Shown here piece by piece: positions 34,205 to 43,577 of a DNA stretch of 64,000 nucleotides. Source of the DNA: Meconema thalassinum (Eukaryota > Arthropoda > Insecta > Orthoptera > Tettigoniidae); NCBI GenBank assembly GCA_946902985.2, contig OX336388.2, positions 1,507,056,545 through 1,507,120,544 of the forward strand, given 5' to 3'. Position 1 is the first letter of the stretch; each line of letters opens with the position of its first letter. The notes below the pieces were generated by a model. That model was not told the origin of the DNA and did no database searches. It saw nothing but the letters and a program-made list of their open reading frames with translations. The position numbers were made by a program, and so were the translations under genes.

Positions 34205-34260
34205 GAACATCAAAATTATTGTTTTAAGGGGTCTAACATCTAGAATATCCGCCAAATTAT
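34205..34260 (-). repeat. retroelement/SINE tail block
   Basis: ATTGTTTTAAGGGGTCTAACATCTAGAATATCCG matches the block at 26630-26690. Confidence 0.45.
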
Positions 34261-34419
34261 TAGTTACATATTGTAGCAACGAAGAGGAAAACGTGAGGTT
34301 TATAAAGCACGTTCCTCGCAATAATAAAAAAAAAAGCGAAACTACAAGTTTTACTTTTAACATACTTAAACAAATCCTAAAACTTGCACTCTTAGTTTTA
34401 ATGTGGAATTATTTGTGGC

Positions 34420-34421
34420 AA

Positions 34422-34496
<75 letters not shown>

Positions 34497-34498
34497 AT
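34420..34498. repeat. (AAAT)n microsatellite
   Basis: About 19 uninterrupted AAAT/AATA tetranucleotides, following AT-rich sequence. Confidence 0.95.
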
Positions 34499-35109
34499 GG
34501 GCAAACTGGCAATCAAACAGATTAACAAATTTAATAATTGTTAATTATTTAGATAATTAATAATTAACCAATTCCATAGATAATCAAGAATTAATAATAA
34601 ACAATAGCCTATTAATTAAAATTTTCGTGCGGCCTCCGAAATATTTGCCTTGTTCAAATAAAGTCCTTCAGTATGAATGGTTTAACCCCTTCTGTAAGGC
34701 ATTTTTAGCATTGTTTATAAAGAACCACAGAAAAAAAAATCATCTGTAACCAGCTTTGAGAAAAAGTTGAGAATGTTTAGCCCAAACATTATTGTGTCTA
34801 GTTTGTAATTTGTCAGCATGGATGGGGAGAAACAATTACATACAATATTTAACTGTTTCTCAATTAATGTTGTATTATCGTAATTGTAGGCAAGAACAGC
34901 AATTACACACATTATATGTGTCTTTACAGCAGTGGTGTAATTACGTAAAATGCAGGACTTAAGAACATTCCGAGTTTCAAACTCAGGTGACTGCTGAAAT
35001 GTTACCTTCTAGTGGACCACGGCCCCTTCCTTCCTACTTCCTCCTGTGTTTTATTTGTGAGTAACTCACTTGTTGTGGTTGACGTCAGAAAAAGCATCGA
35101 GCATTCTTT
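34499..35109. other. AT-rich interval, nothing recognised
   Basis: AT-rich sequence between the microsatellite and the RTE fragment. No gene or repeat that I can support. Confidence 0.45.
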
Positions 35110-35720
35110 ACAGGTGAAAAACTAAAGGAATTAGGAGCCTTCTGTTATTTAGGAAGCAAAATAACCAGTGATGGACGAAGCAAAGAGGATATAAAAAGTA
35201 GGTTAGCTCAGGCAAGGAAAGCATTTCTACAGAAAAGGAATCTGTTGACATCGAATATAGATTTAGATGTTAGGAAGTCATTTTTGAAGGCCTTTGTCTG
35301 GAGCGTGGCGCTCTATAGAAGTGAAACATGGACTATTGGTGCAGCAGAAAAGAGGGGAATTGAAGCGTATGAAATGTGGTGTTGCAGGAGAAGGATGAAG
35401 ATCAGATGGGTAGATAGGTTTAAAACGAAGAGGTATTAAGACTAGTGGAGAGGAGAGATTTTTCTGGCGACTGCTAATGAAGAGAAGAGATTGGTTGGTA
35501 GGACACATACTAAGACACCCAGGAATAGCAAGCTTAGTTATGGAAAGAAGGGTCGAGGACAAGAACTGTAGGGGTAGACCAAGGTTAGAATATGTTAAAC
35601 AGATTGCCTCAGACGTAGGGTGTGGTAGAGATGAATCGATTAGCTCAGGACAGGGAGGCATGGAGGGCTGCATCAAACCAGTCAAAAGACTGAAGACTCA
35701 AATAACAACAACAACCTAGA
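35110..35720 (+). pseudogene. RTE-type LINE, 3' fragment
   Basis: C-terminal end of an endonuclease/reverse-transcriptase ORF. Landmarks are AFCYLGSKITSDGRSKEDIK, VWSVALYRSETWTIG and RRDWLVGHILRHPG with GRPRLEYVKQI, the characteristic order downstream of the RT palm in RTE-clade insect LINEs. The first two lie in frame 1 (to the TAA at 35437-35439), the last in frame 2 (35477-35719), so there is a frameshift near 35430-35476. The 3' end is a short AACAACAACAACC tail at about 35702-35717, the simple repeat ending usual for RTE. The copy is severely 5'-truncated. Confidence 0.8.
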
Positions 35721-36617
35721 AAGTCATCAAATCTCCAACCTCGCAGAAACCTGAAAATAAAATTTCGAACCAAGATGGTAGTTTGAAAAGTATGAATAGT
35801 GTGAAACATCAAGATCATATACCCCTGTGGAAAGCAGCTTGAGTCCTATACTGATTAACGGTAAGATTGTGTTGTTATGCTCATGTATTTCTAGGATACA
35901 AGATGAGCTGTTGGTTTGCTTTTATAGCAGAGTGTTCTAACTTAATCTGTACTTTCTTAAGAAGTAGAAGCTCAAACTCTTGAAATAAATCACTGACAGT
36001 GCTTAATACGTTCAGCTATCTAATAAGCTTGTAAACATCTTGCAGAGTGTAGAGGCAACGTGATTTATAACATGGACTAGTGCGATGCTTTAGAATATAC
36101 TTTATCGGACATCTCTCTCCTTCTCGCTCAATTAGGTCGTAGTTTCTAAATTACCAGGAGAAAGCAAATAACTGACTCTCAAGTATACAAATTGAATTTG
36201 CAGATAAATTATATTACGTTCCACCTTCAGCCGATCACCGTAGCTTCACTCGCTAAGGCGCAGCACAAGACTAGGGGGCCAAGCTATCACCTGACTCGGT
36301 AGATAAGTAGGCTCAAAAATTACTGTCACACAAACTTGAAATGCTTTTCAGTCGGTCAATACTCAATGCGCCCAATTCAATTTGGCGGGGAATAAGAATT
36401 ATTTCAAGACCCTACTGCCTAAGATATATTACATAAATGTATACACATAGGCTATTAACACACTGCTCTAAAGAATGGAGGGGAGGGGGATAATTATTTT
36501 GATTATATATTTCGTCCGTCCGGCAAACATTTACAGATATTATTCGCGTATCCTTAAATTCACTTCAACAGATATCGTCGCGGTACATACTTCCAATACC
36601 ACGTATATGACACTGCT
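35721..36617. other. unannotated interval
   Basis: AT-rich sequence without a supportable feature. Confidence 0.4.
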
Positions 36618-36905
36618 CTTGTCCGCCTCGTTGCGTAGTGGCTAGGATTCTTTGCTGTAACTGTTTTGCCAAGAAATTGAATTATGTTCTGAGGGCTGGA
36701 ACGGGGTACACTCAGCCTTGTGAGACAAAACTTAGAAGAGGTCGGTACCATTCCTACCTCAGCCTTCCTGGAATTGATTTTCTGTGGTGTCCCACTTCTG
36801 GTTGGTTGGTTCCTCAGTTTAGGGGCTGCGACAACGCGGTACTTTGGGTGTGTGTAGAATCTGTCTGATAATTGTGATACCTCTATAAGTGTGAGTTATC
36901 TGTAA
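36618..36905 (+). repeat. SINE family A copy
   Basis: CCGCCTCGTTGCGTAGTGGCTAG head, then GAGGGCTGGAACGGGGTACA, CTCAGCCTTGTGAGAC, GTCGGTACCATTCCTACCTC and TTCTGTGGTGTCCCACTTC, matching family A order. B-box partly lost. A reversed tail-like string (GGGTGTGTGTAGAATCTGTC) is joined at about 36846. Confidence 0.6.
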
Positions 36906-37109
36906 TTCAGATAAGGACTGCAGACGATCAATTTCATTTAGTTCCTACTTTTCCTACCAAATGCTACAAACAACGGCACCTAGCTGTGAACTTGGCTACT
37001 ATATGCCATCATAACTGGCACCTGGCGGTGAACGTTGGAACTTAATACAGCGTTAATCAAATCTAACCTACAAATTTTGCTTCGCACAGTTGTTGTTAGT
37101 GGAAGGTTC

Positions 37110-37290
37110 TTTTACATGCTACAAATCTATGACATGGGCCCGCCGGCTTGACCTCCCCTCCGAAGGAAGGCATACTGAAGGATTCGTAACGTCTTAAAAA
37201 TCCGAGGACATTGGCCGGGTTTGAACCCATGATCATGGACATAGAAGCTCGGCATGCCACCAACTACGCGACCGAAGCCACTAATATTGA
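37110..37290 (-). repeat. SINE family B copy
   Basis: Minus-strand tRNA-like head (GTCGCGTAGTTGGTGGCATG and GGGTTCAAACCCGGCCA) with a body that contains ATGTAAAAGAACC in reverse near 37105-37120. The same GGCATGT.AAAGAACC block is in the family B copy at 47505-47895. Confidence 0.5.
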
Positions 37291-38196
37291 TATTTGTCCT
37301 TCAATACGAAATCTATATGAAGGTGCAATTTACCAACCTATTTCAACGGGGAAATAATTGATAGTGGTGCCTTCGGTTTCAATTGAGGAGCGGCACGAAT
37401 TAGGACCGGAAGACTAGGACTGTATCTTTTGCTGTAGCATTGACACTTTTGTATTGACTTTCCAATAAATTACTTCCGATAACAGTTGTGCTCTGTGCCG
37501 AAGCGCAACGCAAGCCGTGAGGCTTATCTTTGTTCCGCTCCAGTTAGGACTAGCTCGAGACACGTGAACACATCGGATGACACATCACAAGATTTACACC
37601 ACACCTGTCAACCTACACCTTCCACAACATTGGGACAACTGCTCCATTACCCCCTCACTGGCTTGTTATGAAACACTAAATGCATAGTTGCCAAATTATC
37701 TTTCCCAAAAATCACTTAGTAATCTAAAAGTGAAGAAATCTTTCTTTCACTAAATGAAATTCAAACAAAACTCCCTTTTAAATATTAGTACATTCTTATC
37801 GACAAACGTTCTTGCAAATTCCTTAATGAACGTAAGACTGGTAGTCTATCATTTATTCTTATGGAACGACTTAACGATGTAGGAAGTTGATACTTGACAC
37901 CCATACTTAACATGATTAGAGACAGTTTGTGTGGCAGATTTATAGAAATAGCATCCATAGTTTAATAATTCATAGCAATTTTATCTGCAAAATAAGGCTG
38001 AAAAAGTAAGTATGTATTTAATAATTCCTAGAAACCTGCACATTAGCCACAAACAACTAATTCTGCCTACCAGCCTAACTTCATGCAATTTAAATGTGGA
38101 AAAGAAATTTGAGGTGGATAGCATGTTTAGTTTCTGAGAAAATGAATATAAAAAGACAATTGTTTCAGTTATTTTTCAATAAATATTTCTCATTTA

Positions 38197-38330
38197 TCTA
38201 TATATTTAAAACAGTAAGGTGATTTTTGTTACCACGAGATTGAGAGAACGACAGAACCGATTTACTTCGTAGAGCACTCTAACGAAAGCTCTTGGCCTCT
38301 AGATTTGCAGAGTGTCTTTAAAATAAACAA
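38197..38330 (+). repeat. possible Helitron 5' end
   Basis: A|TCTATATATTTAAAACAGTA followed by GAACCGATTT resembles TC-type 5' ends common in insect Helitrons. It lies about 2 kb left of the Helitron protein remnant and could be the same element's start. Weak evidence without a consensus. Confidence 0.3.
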
Positions 38331-38639
38331 ATATATTACGGTATATTTTTGAATTAATATAGAAAATAGCAGAATTCTTGTCCCTCACGCATGCCCACAA
38401 TCCGCCTGGGGTCATGACAAAATGGCGGTGAGAAGTCCATTAAAATGTAAGTTATTTAATAAGCTTGCATGTAATTGAAAACATACATTAACCAAGTTTT
38501 GACAATAAAATATAATAACAGTATGAACGTATACGAATGTGCAACATTGATTTATTTGGATAATGAAATGGATTATTTCCTTTAGACAGCAGCTTTTCAA
38601 GATAATGAATGGCTGCGTCTGCTGCTGAACAAGAGTGCG

Positions 38640-38720
38640 TGAGTAGCTATGTGGTTAAGGCGACTGACTGCGGTTTCAAGGTTCACCGGTTCGATCCCAG
38701 CCCTCGCCGATATATTTTTT
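38640..38720 (+). repeat. tRNA-like sequence (pseudo-tRNA or SINE head)
   Basis: GTGGTTAAGGCGACTGACTG (A-box-like) and CACCGGTTCGATCCCAGCC (B-box) are spaced as in a tRNA and a T run follows (terminator-like, 38714-38721). The acceptor stem pairs only partly and the anticodon arm is poor, so I do not call a functional tRNA. Confidence 0.4.
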
Positions 38721-38894
38721 TTTACCACTGAAATATTGTTTAATCAAGGAGTATTAGTAAGGTTTTATGTCTGTAAAAGATACATATTTCTACATTCCCT
38801 CTCAATACGTTTTATTTCCGTTTTACCATTGCATTACAGCATGTGATCAAAAGAGCAAACTGTTGTCCTCAGTACGCCGTTTAAATATCTGCAA

Positions 38895-38975
38895 TCAGTT
38901 CCTATAACTGACAACAGATGGCAGTACATCGCCCATATAGTTCCAGTAACTGACAGCAGATGGCAGCACCATTGC
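38895..38975. repeat. ~45-bp tandem duplication
   Basis: AGTTCCTATAACTGACAACAGATGGCAGTAC is followed by AGTTCCAGTAACTGACAGCA with GATGGCAGCAC. Two units only. Confidence 0.5.
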
Positions 38976-39304
38976 ATCGATGTATTTAAAACCCAAGACA
39001 TGGCACGTTTTCACGTGATGGAGAATTATAAAGGAGGGGAATATTTAAGAAGGTAAATTTTGAGGAACATTAACCGACAGTTGAATGTGTAGGCTATGTT
39101 GTTTATGTACCTTAATATTGCAATTTCTTCCCAATGCTTCGGTGGTCAAGTTATTAGCGTCCTAGACTAAAAGTTATAATTATGCATCGTCGATATACTC
39201 TTAAATTATTAAAGAAAAAAGTAGTTTTCCAGGCACTCGCGCGTGTCCACAATTGCTTTCGCCATAAGAGACACTTGGCAAACATAATTCGTTTGAAGGG
39301 CTCC

Positions 39305-39645
39305 GACATCGTGGTCACTCAGTCCCGTGTACTTGGGTGTGTATGTGTGAAATTTTCTCTCATAACCTGTGTTATTGTGATGGCTGCATTACTGTGTGTA
39401 TTTGTAATTAAGGTGGTAAATGGCAAGGAGACGGCCAAGGCCTTAAGTTAGGAACCATCCCGGTATTTGCCTTAAGTGGAAGTGCGAAACCACGGAAAAC
39501 CATATCCAAGATTGTCGAGGTGGGAATTAAACCTTCCTCTTCTTAGTTATACCTCAAGAGACTGAATGTGCCCCGTTTTTGCCCTCAGACCAGAATTCAA
39601 TTTCTTGGCAGAGCAGGAAATGTAACCCGGGTCTCCGGGGCGATA
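39305..39645 (-). repeat. SINE family A, near full length
   Basis: Reverse order of family A: tail (GTGTACTTGGGTGTGTATGT, ATAACCTGTGTTATTGTGAT), body (GGCCAAGGCCTTAAGTTAGG, AACCACGGAAAACCATATCC), GTGCCCCGTTTTTGCCCTCA and head CAGGAAATGTAACCCGGGTC. It covers the ORF at 39182-39451, which is therefore not a gene. Confidence 0.65.
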
Positions 39646-40265
39646 GACAAGAATAGGTGGGCCTCCATGTGTTAATACGATGTTTGACATGCACGGGACA
39701 TATAATTAAAAAACTGCCTCCATTAGGGTGACTGCCGAAGTGAGTATTGAGTATAGTCCTATGGTCGTTCCAGTAGTTGGCGAAGTGATTCTATGTTCCC
39801 CTGCAAAATGTACTGTCATAACCTATAACAGGTGATGTAAATTGCTTATTTAGAGCAGTTTCGTACTGTTTATAACAAAATGAAGAACGTCATTCTGAGC
39901 TGCGTTTTCAAGCTATCGCAAAAAAATTCGCTGGCAGGAACAATTATAAGGAATTTATTTTAAGCGATCAGTCTCATCGCATTCTCCTCACCAACCAACT
40001 TGAGTATGAAAGTCTCTGGACGGTCATGTTGAACTTCATTGTATAAGACAATTGTTTAATGATTATTTGTTTAGAGTACTGAGTCTAACTACGCAGTTGA
40101 TTTCGGCAATGGAAGTATTATTTGCCATTTAATATTTAGCGGCTCCGTTATTGCAGGACACTATAGTGTTATCGAATAATACGAAGCCACATTTAAAATC
40201 CAATATAAATAGGCCATTTCAGAAACAATTCCAGATATTATGCAGTACAGTGTACTGTAAGGTCT

Positions 40266-40655
40266 TTGACGATCAAATGTAAACATTGTTCTACATTGTA
40301 TTTCTCTTGCGTAAAATCTATGCGTGGTTACTTTGGTCTTTACTGTTGTGAGGGTAAAATTGATCTGCTGGAATATAAAATATTTGCCAAGCTGCAACAA
40401 TGTAATGATATTAATTTAAAAGTCATTGAACTTATATCCAGTAGTTCAAACACATACATCAGCGTTAACAGATTGGATACTGAAGATGAAAGCCAGCTAC
40501 TTCATTTCCCTATTATTGAATTTTTCAATTCCTTGGAAATAAGTGATTCGCCTCCACATACTCCGAACGTTTGAGCCATAGTTATGCTCCTTAGAAATCT
40601 GAACGTTTCCCAAGGACTCATATATGGTAATATATTAATTGTAAGAAATATGTAA
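40266..40655 (+). pseudogene. Helitron protein remnant: zinc finger joined to helicase C-terminal part
   Basis: One frame carries two Helitron parts with the middle missing. First is a zinc finger, KCKHCSTLYF ... CCEGKIDL, the CxxC...CCxxGK finger found before the Rep domain. Then SVNRLDTEDESQLLHFPIIE and FFNSLEISDSPPH, a TGA at 40572-40574, and IVMLLRNLNVSQGLIYGN (from 40578), which is the well-conserved MLLRNLN..GL.NGT region near the end of the Helitron SF1/Pif1-like helicase. A TAA at 40653 ends it. The Rep (HUH) nuclease and helicase motifs I-IV, over 1000 residues in an intact element, are absent between finger and helicase end. So this is an internally deleted copy, not a gene with function of its own. 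Confidence 0.8.
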
Positions 40656-40689
40656 GAAATTGCTTGGATTCGGATATAATAGGTGCAGT

Positions 40690-40889
40690 AATATTAGGCA
40701 GAGAGCTCAAATCCTACGACTTGATTTAACACCTTCCGATAAAACACTTGCAGGTACAGTACATTTTCTTTTAATAGGCAACAATGTCCTATTCGCTCGG
40801 CCTACTTTATCACAATCAATCAAGCTCAAGGAGAAACTCTTGAACGTATTGGGCTATTTACCTCATCACGTTTTAAGTCATGACCAGCA
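40690..40889 (+). pseudogene. Helitron helicase, next segment (frame-shifted)
   Basis: Continues the helicase. CSNIRQRAQILRLDLTPSDK is in frame 1, then at 40776-40853 another frame reads RQQCPIRSAYFITINQAQGE and TLERIG, which is the RRQFP(I/V)R.A...TIN(K/Q)(S/A)QGQTL motif of Helitron helicases. After one unpaired base (40854) frame 1 resumes with YLPHHV. The sequence is then cut by the LINE insertion at 40890. Confidence 0.8.
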
Positions 40890-42645
40890 GGATAGTGAAG
40901 GTACAAAAAAGGTCCTGTATGGGATGGTAAAGAATAAGAGGCGGAAGGATCCTACGGATTATGTTAGAATGTTGAACAAAAGTGGACAAGGGATAGAAAA
41001 TAGGGAAGAACTGAAGAAAATGTGGAAAGAATATTTTGAAGAACTCCTGAACCCAAATGGAAACCACGGCGAGGAAGAAGAAATCGGGGAAGAGGTACAG
41101 TAGATGAACTGCAAACAGAAAAGGACTTAACATGGAATGAAGTGGAAGATGCATTGAGGAAGATGTAAGGAGGGATGGCACCGGGTGTGGATGAGTTGAG
41201 TGTGGAGATGGTGAGAGCAGCAGGAGAGGTGGGGACACAATGGTTGTACCGAGTGATGAAGGCAGCATGGAAGGAAAGGAAGACCCCAGAAGACTGGAAA
41301 AAGGGAATAATTGTCCCGATCTTCAAGAAAGGTAGTAGAAGAGAATGCAGAAACTATCGGGGAATAACACTGATGAGTCATTGTGCAAAGATGTTTGAGC
41401 AAGTTTTGGAAAGGAGAATTAGGACAAGGATAGAAGGAGGGATGAGGGAAGAACAACATGGCTTCAGAGCAGGAAGGTCCACAGTGGATTTGATTTTTGC
41501 TGTAAGTCAGTTACAAGAACAGCACTATGAGTATGGAACAGATCTACTGATGGCCTTCCTGGACATTGAGAAAGCATATGACAGTGTATGCAGAAACAAA
41601 GTATGGAAGTCCCTGGAGGATAGAGAAGTAGAAAAATGGACTATAAGGAGGATAAAGGAGATGTACAAGGGAAGCGTGAGTTGTGTGAAAGTGGGAGGAG
41701 AGAGATCGGACTGGGTGGAACAGAGAAACGGCCTGAAACAAAGAAGTGCACTGTCACCGTTACTTTTCATTGTGGTGATGGATGACATAATGACCCGAGC
41801 GACACAAGTAATTGGGGAAGGAAAGATGAAAGCAATGGTGTTTGCGGATGATTTGATGTTTTGTGGAAACAAGGAGGAGGAGGTACAGGAACAGTTGGAC
41901 GTGTGGGAAGGAATAATACAAGGATATGGGATGAAATTTAGCATAAATAAGAGTGAGATGGTGATCACAACAAGGAAGAAGGAAAGGACCACAACGGGAA
42001 TAACAATTGGTGGGGAACAGCTGAAGAAAGTGGAGAGTTTCAAGTATCTGGGAAGCCTGATACAAGAGAATGGAAGAAACGGTAGAGAAATAAATGAGCG
42101 GGAAAGACAGGCAGAAGCATTCCGGAGGAGTTTGAGAAGCATGTTATGGAGCAGGGATGTCCCTCAGAACAGCAAGTAGATCATATATCGTACTATGTCC
42201 CTATCCTGACGTATGCCTCGGAGACCTGGGTTATGAAAGGAAGGGAGAATAGCAAAATACAGGCCAGTGAGATGAGGTTCTTGAGAAGCAGTATTGGAGC
42301 TACAAAGATGGACAGAATAAGAAATGAGAGGACCAGAGAATTAATGAAGGAGGAACCATTACAGGATGGTATAGAGAAATCTAGACTTAGATGGTATGGA
42401 CATGTAAAACGTATGGAGGCGAAGAGGATACCCAGGAGGATACACGAGACGAAGTGGGAAGGAAAGAGACCAAGAGAGAGACCGAGAGACAGGTGGCTGA
42501 AGGGGGTGGAAGAAAGCGTGAAGAAGAGAGGAGAAGACTGGACAAGGGTGGAGGCTGAGAGATGGTGGGAAGACAGAAGACGTTGGAGAGGCTTGTGTTC
42601 CAAACAGACCCGGCCAGTGGCTGGAAACTGTGCAAGATGATGATG
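40890..42645 (+). mobile_element. 5'-truncated RTE-like LINE inserted in the Helitron
   Basis: The insertion is bracketed by a 30-bp direct repeat (40860-40889 and 42646-42675, one mismatch) that is the target-site duplication. The insert has an RT ORF and a GATGATGATG-type short 3' tail, and is truncated at its 5' end. Tail type and protein order (RT palm, KYLGSLI, ETW, RWYGHVKRM, GRPRERWL-like end) fit the RTE group; clade assignment is by eye. Confidence 0.85.
40908..42640 (+). pseudogene. LINE reverse transcriptase, three frames
   Basis: Encoded in pieces. 40908-41103 (frame 1) has LYGMVKNKRRKDPTDYVRML ending in a TAG. 41103-42179 (frame 0, one TAA at 41166-41168) holds the palm: APGVDELSVEMVRAAG, IIVPIFKKGSRRECRNYRGI, EEQHGFRAGRSTVDLIF, AFLDIEKAYDSV, and the catalytic FADD at 41841-41852, then FKYLGSLIQENGR. 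42186-42640 (frame 2) has YVPILTYASETWVM, SRLRWYGHVKRMEAKRIPRR and the basic C-terminus. Frameshifts near 41103 and 42140-42190 plus the stop make it non-functional. No endonuclease domain remains because of the 5' truncation. Confidence 0.85.
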
Positions 42646-42675
42646 ACCTCATCACGTTTTCAGTCATGACCAGCA

Positions 42676-42868
42676 ATATGTTGCAATGCTGAGAGTGCTA
42701 TCTTTTGACGCCCTTAAAGTTGCAATAGTGCTAAAAAGTAATCGTACAAAGAATGTAACTTATATAAGAAGCTTCTTCAGTAAATTTGTTTTCCATTGTC
42801 CGTCATGTTTTGACGGGTTTCATCTAGTTTTATTTTTAATTCTAAAACTATATTATATGCTTTTATAA
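42676..42868 (+). pseudogene. Helitron helicase C-terminus, right of the LINE
   Basis: Starts directly after the target duplication. In the frame of the left piece it reads (Q)YVAMLRVLSFDALKVAIVLK, the final YVA.SRVRSFD.LKV motif of Helitron helicases, then SNRTKNVTYI. It fits exactly onto the left segment once the LINE and one duplication copy are set aside, showing the LINE came after the Helitron. Sequence beyond about 42770 is not recognisable. Confidence 0.8.
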
Positions 42869-43119
42869 ACTTTTGAATATAGTTTGCCCAATGTCCTGTG
42901 CTTACGAGGCAGAAGTTTGAAAGAGTAGTTCCTGAACAATTAACGATTTTCTGTCCCGAAGTATTTAAAAGCTAAATGTACACTACATTGTATCCCTAAA
43001 AAAGGATACATTTTCTCTGGATGGTGGGTACTAACGTACAATTAAAAAAATAATGCAAAATCGTCTACGAGGATTTCAAGTTAAACTGTAAGGTTGGTAC
43101 TACCCGTTACAAACGTTAA

Positions 43120-43225
43120 GCCACGTTGGAACGGTCGAAAATCTGGCATGCATTGGCAGGGAATCGAAACCGGTCCACCTTAGTGTGAGACAAGCAGCTT
43201 GACCACTGCACCACCTTGCCCTTTT
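43120..43225 (-). repeat. tRNA-like SINE head
   Basis: Minus strand reads GTGGTGCAGTGGTCAAGCTG then GGTTTCGATTCCCTGCCAAT, an A-box and B-box pair. The same type is at 52945-53033 (minus). Confidence 0.5.
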
Positions 43226-43577
43226 AAGAGCATAGGCCTACCATACCATACTTCAATTACAAATGAAAACGTGCTGGGATGGCATTACAGTACAATTGAG
43301 TCTTTTTCATTATTACGTGGAGTAGTGTAAAAGATGGATCTATCTATCACTTAGTGCTAACACTGCAGGTATGATGAAACCAAAGTCCGTGCACCTACCA
43401 GCGAAGCCTGTTAATAACCGTACAAAATTGGAATTTAAACCAACATTGACTCTTGAAATTCGGGGTTGAGTAATCGGTCATGTGTTTTGTGTAAATGTCT
43501 GTTAATAATTAATCAACTTTGTACATTGTACGCTTGTAAATTATTTTTGGAGTTTCCTTCATTCACCTTACGACAAA
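43226..43577. other. flank left of the minisatellite
   Basis: No feature recognised. Confidence 0.4.

Noticed and set aside
38640..38720. Functional tRNA gene
   Set aside because: A- and B-box are good and a T run follows, but acceptor and anticodon stems pair poorly; more likely a SINE head or pseudo-tRNA.
42193..42603. Long minus-strand ORFs opposite the LINE (also 41525-42142 and 41127-41459)
   Set aside because: Shadows of the purine-rich LINE coding strand; Ser/Leu/Pro-rich low-complexity products.
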